Shown: one piece after another, positions 39,301 to 50,051 of the stretch | Layout of the letters: each line of letters opens with the position of its first letter | Position numbering within the stretch: the first letter of the stretch is position 1 | DNA from: Pisaster brevispinus | Taxonomy: Eukaryota; Echinodermata; Asteroidea; Forcipulatida; Asteriidae | NCBI GenBank assembly: GCA_023634235.1 | Contig: JAMKCF010000008.1 | Coordinates: forward strand, 5,577,676 to 5,641,675 | Length of the DNA stretch: 64,000 nucleotides | Direction of reading: 5' to 3' | The notes under the pieces: generated by a model | What the model was told of the DNA's origin: nothing | Seen by the model: the letters and a program-made list of their open reading frames with translations, nothing else | The model's database searches: none | Position numbers and translations under genes: made by a program

Positions 39301-42300
39301 TGGTACGTACGGCTGTAGTTTTCTGCTGAGCAAATTACTGTCGAAGAGTACATCGTTACGCATTTAGTTGTACGGTCTTTTTCTTGAGAATGTATTTCAT
39401 TAAAGGTATTATATAGGATTGGTGAAGATAAAAAAAACACCATTGTTTAGATTTAGTCTGAAAACTTACTGATTCATACACGAACCTTTTTTTCTGTGAA
39501 ATATTTCACTCTGAAATGACACTAGGGGCCTACATTTTAATGCATATCAGGTATAAAACGATGTATATTTGTTGTAAAACAAAATTATATCAAGGCGTTT
39601 ACTGAACTTTTGAAGAAAAAAACCCACATTATATTGTTTAAACTCCTGTCTGTTGAGATATAATGTTGTTCTTTCCTTTGTCTCGTACATCCTCCAATAT
39701 ACTTTGTGTACACACAATTCCTTGTGGAGCACCCCAGCCTCGTCCTCGGTCTCCATAAGGCAGTGGTATGAAAACCAAAGAACAAAGACCGCACATGAAG
39801 AATGTTGTGTGGCGTCATCTGATTACTCGGCGTTTTACCGGGCGTGCCCTGTACACTGTTCATCCACCAGCGACGACACTCGATGTGGATGAACTTTTTA
39901 GTTTACCACCGGATGAATTGTAAACCTTCAATTTTGGACTGAACTTATTTATAGACACCGTCGTTCTTTCAATTCTATTCAGATACATATTTATTTCAAT
40001 ACTTCTATGAAATGTAACGACAAATGCATGTAATGGTAAAGCAAAAATTAAAAATAAGTAGCAATAAGCAGGATAAATGGAATAAATAGAGTGTGTGGCT
40101 GTTTTGGTAAGCAGAACCTTGTAGAAAACAGCCAAACGAACACCACAACAAACAGACTCGCAAACAGACGGACAGAAAGACACGGGACATGAGAAAAGCT
40201 ACACTGGCACAAGACCCACAATATAGATCAGAGATAATACTACGAGTTCATAATTAGCGATAAGATAGCGTAACAGTTCAAGCAGAAGCGATAGAAAATA
40301 AACAAGTACAGAGGGATGAAGAGGTAAATGTGATCTAAGTGTAGGAATGGAAGCTAGGATGCAAAGTGGGAGAGAAGGGAACGTTTAAAGGGCATTTGGA
40401 AAGAAAAAACTTCACCCAGCACCAGACCGATTAATGGCTCAAGCAGGGAGAACCCTTGCATTCACACTTTGCTAAATTTCAAATTGTTGCTGGTACGGTT
40501 TCTACAGTTATTCCATGGCACCTCCTCCCAGATGGAATTCTGGAACCACACCTGGAAGGCAACATCTGCGTTCGGATACGATAACGTACCAGGGGTGCAC
40601 TGTTTTTCTGTTCAACCATGCACATGATGTGGTTTAAACTCGGCTGGATCGCAATGGATCGGGGGGGGGGGGATTGTCGCCTCTACTTCCCACTGTCATG
40701 TCGTCTCAAACCTCCCTCTAGATCCGGCCCTGGTATTTCCGAAAGCTCATTTTGGTAAATCCGTCCCAGGTCCCAGGTCTAAATCCATGCGGCACCTTTT
40801 TTTATAACGTCAAAGGACAGGATCATGTCTAAAACATATACGAAAAAGACGACTTAGTTTGACTCTAAAAAACAAGTTGTCTTAGAAATAAAGTTCATAT
40901 CGCTATCGAATCATCCAGACAAAAAAAAATACCCGTCTGAAAGTATCAAAGTCGAGGAAACAGTCTTCGAAGGCTACACAAATCATCGCTTTTTATTTCG
41001 ATTGCTACAACCAATTTAAGCCCGATGTAATCGTGCGCAAAATCCCAGACAAAGCACCGATGTTTCTAAAAGTTGTTTCTCCTGAGAGTTGCCGCTGAAT
41101 TTGAAGTATTTTACTACTCCTAGTCGATTTTAACTGTTCAACACAACAGCATATTTATGTCACCTTGCGGCACTGGCATTTTTACGGCAGTCTGCAAAAT
41201 GGCAACAATGGAAAATTAATACCGTTAGCTTTACGTATGTCCATTAAACGGGGCTCATTAAATGTTTGGGATAGGTGGGTTTCAAATCAGTAAAACATTC
41301 TCAAAGGCATGAAATTCTTAGCTTCTCCCGAGAAATTAAATTTGTGGTCATATAAATTTGAGGGCCCATCCCGTGCTCGTTGCTGTGTATCGGGTTAACA
41401 TCACAGCTTCAGGTTACGTGGGTTTTATGTTTGTGAACTGCGAACACACACAAAATCGTAATCATTTGGACGTAGCTAATTATCTAAATTAAAATAAATA
41501 ACTATAAATCCAGAACAAGGCGTCTTCGCTCTCATTTGACTTTCTTGTAGAATATTTTGGGGTGATTCCAATAGAAAGAGAAACTCTCTTTCTCGGTCAA
41601 TTTATATTTAATAATAAAAAAGTTGAGGTCTCGAGGGAGCAGAACAATCCACATGGTAATATTATGGTCGGATCATGGTTAGCCTTTATTTTTAAAACAA
41701 AATGGTAAACGTTTTCGTAAGCATACCCAACCGTCCAAATTATCGATATTCTTCTTTTTTTTTTACTACCGAGTTGACGCATGACATGTGTTCAAGTCTC
41801 ATGTGTTCAAGATTGTTGTAATTCCAAGTTGAATGCGTTTGAGGTTGGTGGTATCGCTTTGTCCAGGGTGGAACTGCATCATTGCTTAGCAATCACAGGG
41901 TTTGGTGTTCGAGTTTCAAGATGACCGACTGCATCATGGTTTGGAAACAGTATTATGTTATACCAGTGTTAATACCAGCCACCCTTCATATATAGGTATG
42001 ATGAGAGAGACTGGCTGTTTCAATCTTACTGCAATTAGGGAAGAGGCTTGATCTCTACGGAGCTCCTAAAGGGGCATTGTTTTCATCATAATGTGTTCCT
42101 TTAGGGGCTCCGTAGATCTCTATCCATGGAATTTATCATTGTAGATGCGCCGTGTGATCCATCATCCCCATGCAATACACGTTATGTACATGCAAAGAGG
42201 GAATAACTATGTGACGTAGCAGAAACAGCAGCGGTATGGGTCCTATCTGAACTATCCAGGGGTTGATAATGACAGCCCGTGTTAATAGCTGACCGAGAGC

Positions 42301-45300
42301 CCCCCTTGTCATACTTGCTTATTACATACACACTAACTGCCTATTTCCATCGTAGGTGGTCCTGCACCGTAAAACAAAATCACCAAGCATGATGCAGCCA
42401 CCAGTTTTGTTTTCCTGGCAAACGAGACCATACGGGTTTTTTTCTTCTTTCTTGTCTGCTTCTTCGTTTTATTTATTTCTTTCATGCTTTCTTTTAAAAC
42501 CCATGCATTCCATATAAGATCATTCGCCAAGTTTTGTGGTTATTTTCGTCTGTGTGTTTTAAATTATTTGTTTTCCCTTCTTGCTTCCAATACTTGATTA
42601 TGATCACACTTTGACATGTGCAACGAGTACCAATCTCCCCCAGCCTGGTTTGACCATGGTTTGACATAGCTGTCCTGCAGACGCGCCCGTGATCCGACCC
42701 TATACGCATATTATATTTACGGTCGGCCACAAAAAAACAAGACCAGTGCAACCAGATCCCCCCTTACAAGTACTGCCAACACCTGGTACGGGTTTTCACA
42801 CCTTTCCCATGCCTTCTCATAACAAGCCCTCGCAGACCTAGGGATTTTGCATGTTGGTTATCGCCAGTGTAGGGGCTTAGTTCTTTGCCTGGCCCTCCTT
42901 GGCAGGGTTTTGATTGAGTGGGATTTGAGAAAGTTGTTCTTCTCTGGCGCGATGAGTGGTGATGGACGGTGCCGAACATCGGCGTGGATTGAGCGGGGAG
43001 TCGCCCGGGGCTGGATTGACTTAGTCACGGTACGGATGATGCGCTTCGTCCGGTCAGAGAGTCGCGCTTCGTACATGCTACCTGAAATTAAAGGGAACAC
43101 TCGTCCTTTCACTCTCAACCCGGATAAAAGTGTGTCTGTTAGCTATTCTGACCATGAGTAATTGAATTCAATAACACAATTCTTTTTAACGACAAAACAC
43201 CTTCATACAAGTATATTGATACGATTTTCTTCTTAACATAAACAACAGAGTGTTCTGTTTTAAAACTGCGTTCGTGCTGTAGTTAAGAAAACGTAATGGT
43301 ATATAGTAACCTCTGCCACTTTGTCTGTTATGTAACTATCCTCTACATACATTGATAACTGGTACCAGGTTTGAAACAAAGAACAAATGAGTTAAGTACA
43401 ATGTTGGAAATAAAGTAGCCTTGGAACTTCTCACTGAAAGAAAGGGTGAAGAGGGCCAGTGAATTTTCGATTCATAAGTTTTTGAAACACGGTGGGGTCC
43501 ATTACAGTCTCAAACACAAAACGTCCTCCCCCCCCCCCCCCCCGTGGCTGTTCACCGCTGTTCTCTCTATACCTCGCCACTCTTGTTAAAAACATTTCCC
43601 TGACGCACTCTCTCTCATGGTTTCTACCATCTCAGAGCTTGTCACTGGTTTATTGTCCCTCCCAGGTGGATCATTAAACCATCTCGACCCATTAAGGGCA
43701 CCGGGCTAGCTTCGTTTGTGACCTATCTACATGTCGTGATCAATTTGTTTGCGTGCGTGTGGGACTTTTCAGTGCACACCTCTAGAGTGTTGTTGGCTGT
43801 CAAATTATTGACCTCCCCCCCCCCCCCAAACACCACCACCACCACTACCACCACCACCAACAACCACCAGTACCTAATTATCACCCATTTTTCGTATGTG
43901 CAGTGGTAAAAAAAAAATAGAGTGAGATTTTACAAACAACCTCAACAGTGTGATCGAGGTAGAATCTATTATGCCCTAACCAAAGGCCTGCAACCTCCGA
44001 GCGGTCCATGTCAATTCCTGTTTGAATGAGACGAAACAGCACTTGATTCTTGTGTTTAAGGTTTCAATAATTTATTCACAAGGTTTATGAGTTTTTTTAA
44101 AGAGAGAATCTCCCCAAAATTCTTCAGGTTACGGGTTAAGATTGACAACGGTCTATGTATTATCACGTTATTATAACGTTTATACACACAGTTATTTCGA
44201 TCGCAAAACTGATCAATACAAGCTAGTATAGTAGATTAAGGCACTGTACAGTCAAATTAAACAGGTATTGAATGCAAAGCTCTGAACAGATATAAATAGT
44301 TAAGGCTAGGTTGCCTCTTGAAGACATGTAAATGATGTTGAATGGCGGTGTTGGACCATGAACGCGGAAGGTTTTTCCATGAGTCTCGGTAGCCGAAATA
44401 CACCGTGGCCAGCTGATTTTGTTGAATTTGGTTTGCGAATTGTTGTGCCTAAGGCGATGTGAGTTTGCACAGTCTGTTGTAGACTGGTGCAGTGTTATCG
44501 AATGTACTGTAACGATTGGTTCACTATGATTACGAAAAGTTAGCTCTCGATTCGAAAAAAAAAACACCCGTCTGAGCTATTTTGGATCATTACCAGTTAT
44601 TTTATCATACCTTTAACGTGAACGCATTAGCCACATTAGCTGGTAATGCCCACCGGGTTATGTCATTTTTAGTACATAGCATGAATCTATTTTGGAAAGT
44701 GAGTCAGTGCATGTTGCAGTGTAGGCTTACAGACTGAGGACCATTAAAATAGAGCAAGGAGTTGCAAGTGACACATTAACGATCATGTAAACTACAGATT
44801 GAGGGTGAACATTAGAGAATATGGTAAGGCATCGGTGACGTCATTATTAAAGGTGCAGGGTAGACGTCACATTATCTTCTGGCAGATATAGTCGTTGACG
44901 TTTCCTTGCATTTGTTTGTTAAGCTATTTATTAATACATGGTAAATAGCCACTTGTTTAATTCTCTACACCCCCTCCCCCCCCCCCCACACACACACACA
45001 CACATAGTCTTGTTTTGGAGTCGTTGTGTGGACATTCCTTTGTTCTGTACACTTAAGGAAAATCCTATTCCTCAACACTGCAAATAACGTTGTGTGGACG
45101 TATGTAAGTCCACATAGTGCTTCAGATCCCTACATTACGTGGACCTCTTTTGTTCTCAGGTCCACACTGGGTATGTAGCGCTTGCCCAAGTGTGTAAACA
45201 CCTGCAATAGGGGACATTCTATTGTCCCTCTTTTGTTTGGACTCTACCTTTTTGGCAATAGCTCCCATTGGTTTTGTACACAATTTCCAAATTGGGACCT

Positions 45301-48300
45301 TTACCCATCCGGGAGCCCTATTTTCCTCTTTTGTTATAGGTTCCCGGTTTGAATGTGTATACAAACTCACACACACATCATCGTCCCCTGCGTTTTTAGC
45401 ACAACTTTCTTCTTGGTGTCACATTGTTTTGCACCCATCCACGTCCGTGTTACTCAATTGTTCCCTCCCCTAACACCGTTATGGCTGATAATCATGAAAA
45501 AATGAACTTTTATTCCACTCATCTCATCGTAACCTTACACTCAACCCACGTCTGTAACCCGTCACTTCTGCAGCAACCTCGTTCCCATGGGGGTGACCTT
45601 GCCTGCGTTTACCACACCATGACCAGCCCGGGCCCTCCGCGCGGTTTCAGTCCCATTCAGATCGCCCATCAATCCTCGGTCAACCAGACCCATGATTTAG
45701 GTGTTTTCCCCTATAACCGGGGTTACAAAGAGTCGTTAATTTATTGAGCCTTTTTTTGACGATAGGGGTGTTTGAACCGGGGAATATGTCGCGGTGTGGT
45801 ACTGCGTGGACACACCCTGGACCTCGCCGCACCGCTGCCAAAAATGTCGACGATAAATATTGTTAACATTTCCCCTGGTTTTGTAATCATTTTGTTTTCC
45901 AGTTTTCAGTCAATCTTAAGCAACTTCTTCAATAAGAGGGAAAAATATTGAAATTATTTTTATCTTCACCTCAATGTGATTGTTTTGAAACTGTAAATAA
46001 CAATCCAATAAAAGAACCATGCAATACTATTACTAATAATAACTATGAGAATGTCATCAATAGAGGATGTCACGTTTCAAAAGTGAAAATGGTTTATTTT
46101 ATTTTGTATTATTATTTTTTTATTTTTTTTTTCATTCTTATGTATTTTTTCCCCTCGCACTTTTGTGCGCATTAGTATTGGGATATATTGATAGCAGCAA
46201 TCGAAATAAGCAGCGGTGATTTGTTGCCCTGTTCTATAAATGCTATTTCCTCGACTTGGACCAGTTTGTCTCAGGAAGAACTATTTCTCTGAAGGATTTG
46301 TACTGTACTGACATGACCGTTATAATGGGGGCTTTTAGATTGATTTTTTTAAAATAAATGTTATACAAAAATGTTTGTGTAATTTGTAGCCTTTTGCTAA
46401 TTTGTAGCCTTTTGCCGATCTCTTGACGCAAACTCATCGTTTGTCGCCGACAGTCAGCTTTGCCCGAAACCGATGCACATTTTTGGACGAAAACAACTAA
46501 ATCGTAAAACCGCCATGACAACTGGTGTTAATTGTGTATGAACCATGCGACCAATGGGCTGCTGCGGTAACACGGTTGCTTTTCAACGACCGGGGAAAGA
46601 AAGCCAGGGAATAATGGTGGGGATCTGAGGAAGCGTTGACACGACATAAACCAGATGGCTATACGTTATCGAGGCACATCAGGCCACCTAGCCTGCCGGA
46701 GAAATGGATCACAGTACCTCCATGATCAGAGAGGGAGAGAGAGAGTGCAAAATACAGAAAATAAGACCATTCTCTCGACGGTTCGTTATGTCACAGACTC
46801 CCTCTCTCTCCCCGCATCCCCTCTAAAAACTGTCAAGTGAGTCTTAACGTGCCGTAGGTCTGTTCGTGGAATAAGGGGGATCTCTTAGGATGAAATCCAA
46901 GCCCACACAAGCGCCCGGACGTCTGTAGATCTTGATCGGAGATTTGGGTCGGAATATTAGGTGACTTTTTCACATATCAGCTGGAGTAGATCGGGTGGGA
47001 TTTTGCTTGTAGATGGGTGTCAAACGCGGTCAAAAATAAGACGCTTGTTTTTAGTTGTTTTGTTTTATTAAATGTCCTTTTTTTACACTATATTTATTCA
47101 TGTACAGTGCAGAAACTAGGGTGTTAAAATTGACCCCATTTGTATTGTCCCACATGCCAAACAAGAATCAACATTTTACAACATAGGTTGTTAAAATATA
47201 GCACTAAATTAAACCAACAACATTATATTGGTGTTATTTTAACAATTAATTAAGCAAACAAAATTATGTTGGTGTAATTTTAACACCACATGATGTTAAT
47301 TTTCAGTCTCTCTCTGGTATCTATAATATGTGACAATTTGTGTCAATTTTAACACCCCATTTTTGCAGTGTGTTGGGAATTTTACATGGCTCTCAATCAA
47401 TATTGTTTTGAACATCACAATAGGATTAGTGATGGTTTTGGGGTTACGGATTTCAATCGCCTAACCCTACATAACTCAGTTAAGTATAGCTGTAAAGGAA
47501 CAGTGGTAATGGTGTGTATCGGTGATTCGGAATTGGTTGTGGTAAATTTGGTTATTTGAATCGGGCTTTGGGAACTAAGTCTTTACCTCACAATCTGATG
47601 ACTAGACAACTAAAGTAAACATACCGAACTAATTGTTTCCTCTAATTTAAGGTAAAGCCATGAGGCTATTATAGTCAAGACAATGGATTCGTCGTCAGTC
47701 CCTTTGCGTGTTTCGTCTGTCTGTGCGTTTTCTGCACGTACTCCAATTGCGTCGTGGCTCCCGGTGTCCAAGCCGTGGATTGGAGATGGCGAAGCCTGTG
47801 CTTAGAAATGGCCAAGTATTACTGAAGCACATTGAATGCGCACCATTGGGCGCCTTCAAACGCAAGGCGTATTGGAATCTAAATATTCTGGTTAATGTTT
47901 CTTTAAAAAAAAATTACAAAACAATATTATAAACAAATAAAATTAGCCGAAATTTTATTTTGTACTTATTTTGTTTTCCATTTATTTATTTATTTTGTAG
48001 TTTTTCCGTATTGACAAATCAATCTTAATATTTCGCAGTTTGTTGGAAGATATTTTGTGATAAATACCCTCTTTAACGGTGATACTTTTTGAGGCCGAAC
48101 TTCTTTTTTTTAAAGTGTGTTTTTCTTTTTTTCTTTTTTTCTTTTTTTTTGGGGGGGGGGGGGTTCTCGAGGGAGTGGGGGCTGGTGACAAATAAGCTTC
48201 AATATTTTACAGAAACTGTGACATCTGGATTAACATGCCTTCGCTCTACCAACTGAGCTATCTTGTCCAAATGTTGGCGATCTCCCTATTTTTGTCATTG

Positions 48301-50051
48301 CCTTATTGGGTTTTTGTTTTTTTTTGGGGGGGGGGGGGGTTTGGGGTGCTGTTGTTTTAATCGCCCCCAAATTTATACCATTCATTTTAACGTCCAAAAG
48401 TAGTCGTCTTCGGTAGTGTTTTCAGACGGCAAATATCTACGGGGCTTTTTCAAGCTGATGATAGATGTACCCGTAGATGCTCAATCGTGGAATTTCTTGA
48501 CATAAATCTACTCGAGGTTTCGTTCTACGTCTCGACAAAAGCATCAGCCAAATGTGTGGTAAACAAGACTATAATTCACAGTAGAATGCCGGCAATAAAA
48601 ACTGCATTACTTCGAAATGTCAATTGGGTTGGTCAACTTTGAGATGGACACACACAAAAATTCATTATAGAAGAAGATTGTGGGTTTTGTTTTTCGAAAT
48701 ACAGTTTTAAGAGCTGTCACAAAATACATAAAATGATACAATTAAACTGAAGTATGAAGTCTTATCTCATTACAATTCTGATAATTGGATTGGAAACCAC
48801 GTTCGCCTGTTTTAGTTTTTTATTTACTTATTGTATTTTTGTTTTAAAGATTCTTATTGACCGACTTATATTTATTTTTATGAGACGCAAAACGATCTGA
48901 TTGGGTGCAAACATTCAAATGATTATTTTGGACCACAATTCTAACTTGACTATGTACTGTATACTAGGTTGACATTTGAAAACAATAACGTGGAAATAGT
49001 TGTTAGATAGTTTGTGTTTATCTTGAAGTCAAACCGAAGTTGCATTCATTTCAAATTCAAATTTAAGATTTAAACAAATAGCAGTTCTAAGCTTGTTAAC
49101 CTCGGCGTTCCAATTCATCTGTTGATCACATCAAACCCCCATTGGTTTCGTATTGAATTCAAGGCAGTGTCTGGAAGAGGAACGAACTTGTCAATGAAAA
49201 CATGTATCGCTTCATATAAAATTTAAAAAAAGAATTGGGGTCGCGATCCGGGGCTTGTCATTGCTTGACTCGGGAGCAATGTCTTTCTAAAGCTTTTTTA
49301 TATCATTTATAGAGGGCGCTAGAGACTGTTCAAGTCTCACACCTTCACACGAGCAGTTTCAGTAGAAACCCAGTGTTCCTAAAAAATAATGTTCGAACTC
49401 TCGCGAGATTTGCGCAGTGTATAGACGTAATACGTTCAATTGTAAATCACGTCAGAGACCGTAATGTTTGTTTTAGTTTACTCTGAGTTGAATAATCAGA
49501 TTCTCATCAACTTAATTCTGCCCATAGTGAAAACCAAACTGTATATAAAACAAACGAACATAATGTAAACAAAAATCATATTTACGTCAGCTCTTGAAAT
49601 ACTCATAACACATGCACAAATTATAGAGATCGTTATTAAATGCATCTTTAAAAGAACTAAAACAACAACTATACACCCCAAAATAAAAACAATAAAAAAT
49701 AACAATGGAAGGCATTTTCAAAACCTTAGTTGGCCAATATTTACGTTCGACGCTGCATATATTTTTTTAATAATTTTCAGTATTTACATATACATATATA
49801 TTATTATAATGGTTGTTGGTATACTTTTATGTTGATTTACATACACGCATACTTATAATATATGTTGATTTACATATTTAATTTTTATCATTTTGTGTGT
49901 TTGTTGTTTCCCTGATACAGCTACCCTTCAGGGAATGAGGAATGCTATACAATCTGAGATGAACGAATCTTGTGATCGGAAGGGGTTCTTGATGACCAGT
50001 CAGATACAGCAGAGCATGCAAGGCAGTTACTACGACAAGTGCGTCTTGTAA
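26173..50051 (+). CDS. FoxF forkhead transcription factor, two exons
   Basis: This is a nuclear DNA-binding regulator. FoxF proteins act in visceral and other mesoderm of bilaterians. Joining 26173-27334 to 49921-50051 gives 430 residues. The forkhead domain spans about 107-198, with [15 protein letters not shown], recognition helix NSVRHNLS (154-161) and the wing segment [19 protein letters not shown]. FoxF-specific flanks are [10 protein letters not shown] before it and [14 protein letters not shown] after it. A Met/Asn-rich segment follows (about 213-275), then YIKQQ (336-340), a Gln run, and a tail with LQG and CDRK motifs typical of FoxF. The donor (G|GTGAGT) and acceptor (ATACAG|CT) join in phase 1. 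ATG 26173 has a weak context; codon 7 (26191) has A at -3 and G at +4 and may be the real start. No other Fox gene is visible in the window. Confidence 0.96.
27779..27935 (-). mobile_element. Family A element, half copy (reverse)
   Basis: The sequence begins TTATAAAGGATTGGTAGAG, then has GGTCGCAGAAAGTGTTCAT and TGTGTGAGTCGGGAGAAAATAGTG. This is the reverse complement of the right half of copy 4 at 35044-35448. The left half is missing. Confidence 0.6.
28690..28836. repeat. Family D repeat, copy 1
   Basis: The motifs GTGTGGACTTGAGAAATAA, GGTCCGCTAATGTAGGGAC, TATGTGGACTTACACACGTC and TGAGGAATAGGATTTTCCTT appear in order. The reverse complement of the same series lies at 45042-45180. A short palindrome, GTGGAC-8 nt-GTCCAC, lies inside it. 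Confidence 0.7.
29941..30340 (+). mobile_element. tRNA-derived SINE, copy 2, preceded by a second SINE body
   Basis: At 30193-30263 a diverged tRNA-like head (GGCAGCTCAGTTGGTAGAGC, then CCGG, loop, CCGGAGGTCGCAG) is preceded by GACCAAAATAGGGGAACTGC and followed by TTGTCTTTGTTCAACCC and AATCCACCCAGTTATG, the same layout as at 18357. A headless body (TTGTTCAACCCCAAAG, TTTACCCAATCAGTTTCCC) sits at 29941-30033. Two copies in tandem or a dimeric SINE would explain this. Confidence 0.65.
31254..31290. repeat. (AAG)n microsatellite
   Basis: About 12 uninterrupted AAG triplets. Confidence 0.95.
32710..32748. repeat. T27-G12 homopolymer junction
   Basis: A pure run of about 27 T is followed directly by about 12 G. 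Similar junctions lie at 23.4, 24.5, 48.15 and 48.33 kb, all with T then G on the + strand. Confidence 0.9.
33308..33620. repeat. Dispersed repeat fragments
   Basis: Motifs such as GGGCCCAATTTCACGGC, GCCGAATTACACGGTAAGCA and TTTTGGCTGGTAACC, with CACAGAGCTGCC between, resemble the fragment at 23490-23770. This looks like an old interspersed repeat with no open frame. Confidence 0.4.
35044..35448 (+). mobile_element. Family A element, copy 4 (most complete reference copy)
   Basis: It runs from AAAGGTATTTATACAACTAC to CTCTATCGATCCTGTATAAA with a CACCTTTAG end. The inner landmarks are ACATTGTTTAATTTTAGTATG, GAAATATTTCCCTCTGAAAT, GATTACGGGTGTTACCAAAG, CCCGACTCACACACA and GAACACTGTCTGCGACAATC. 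It is about 405 bp. The open frames crossing it on both strands are not genes. Confidence 0.75.
35929..36087 (+). other. Short open frame of unknown status
   Basis: A 52-codon frame starts at an ATG directly after a CCCTAAG that could serve as an acceptor. After the stop the same frame stays open for about 20 more codons. The composition looks protein-like ([18 protein letters not shown]), but I recognise no family. It could be a decayed transposon fragment, an alternative exon or chance. Confidence 0.15.
39402..39540 (+). mobile_element. Family A element, left half only
   Basis: It has AAAGGTATTATATAGGATTGG, then AACACCATTGTTTAGATTTAG and GAAATATTTCACTCTGAAAT, matching the left half of copies 3 and 4. 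The right half is missing. Confidence 0.7.
42050..42120. repeat. 70-nt hairpin-forming inverted repeat
   Basis: The arms 42050-42076 and 42094-42120 pair over about 25 positions, with two adjacent mismatches near the base and three G-T wobbles. They are separated by a loop of about 16 nt. Core arm sequence: TACGGAGCTCCTAAAGG against CCTTTAGGGGCTCCGTA. The size and pairing fit a microRNA precursor, and equally a minimal foldback transposon remnant. Confidence 0.6.
45042..45180. repeat. Family D repeat, copy 2 (inverted relative to 28690)
   Basis: It contains AAGGAAAATCCTATTCCTCA, GTGTGGACGTATGTAAGTCC, CCCTACATTACGTGGACCTC and AGGTCCACAC, the reverse complement order of copy 1 some 16 kb upstream in the same intron. 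Confidence 0.7.
47102..47373. mobile_element. Family B palindromic MITE-like element, copy 3
   Basis: It starts TACAGTGCAGAAACTAGGG and ends TTTTTGCAGTG. The arms contain GTGTTAAAATTGACCCC and TGTGTCAATTTTAACACC. The centre carries repeated GGTGTTATTTTAAC and AATTTTAACACC motifs and is longer than in the other copies. Confidence 0.75.
48142..48339. repeat. Two T-run/G-run junctions flanking a SINE head
   Basis: T9-G13 lies at about 48142-48163 and T9-G14 at about 48317-48339. The SINE copy on the minus strand lies between them. Confidence 0.8.
48197..48299 (-). mobile_element. tRNA-derived SINE, copy 3 (minus strand)
   Basis: The minus strand reads CAATGACAAAAATAGGGAG, then CGCCAACA, then a tRNA-like head with GATAGCTCAGTTGGTAGAGC and loop ATGTTAA, which keeps T33 and reads GTT. 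The same leader precedes the head at 30193. The T-arm is decayed and the body is short or lost. Confidence 0.65.
49921..50051 (+). CDS. foxf exon 2, C-terminal tail
   Basis: The acceptor TTTCCCTGATACAG precedes 49921. The first two bases complete codon 388, giving A, then TLQGMRNA, a segment with [12 protein letters not shown], and a SYYDKCVL end before TAA at 50049-50051. LQG, S-E/P-M, CDRK and SYY match the order of the terminal motifs of FoxF1/2 in other animals. This independently confirms the splice and the FoxF identity. Confidence 0.92.

Larger units (their letters stand above)
27335..49920 (+). other. foxf intron 1, 22.6 kb, no coding exon recognised
   Basis: The intron begins GTGAGT and ends TTTCCCTGATACAG. 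It is AT-rich and repeat-rich: family A pieces at 27779, 35044 and 39402, a family B element at 47102, SINEs at about 29941-30340 and 48197-48299, an inverted repeat pair at 28.7 and 45.1 kb, T/G homopolymer junctions at 32.7 and 48.1-48.3 kb, and a 70-nt hairpin at 42050-42120. Stretches not listed separately hold only short chance frames. Its length suggests room for enhancers, but none can be identified from a single sequence. Confidence 0.85.
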
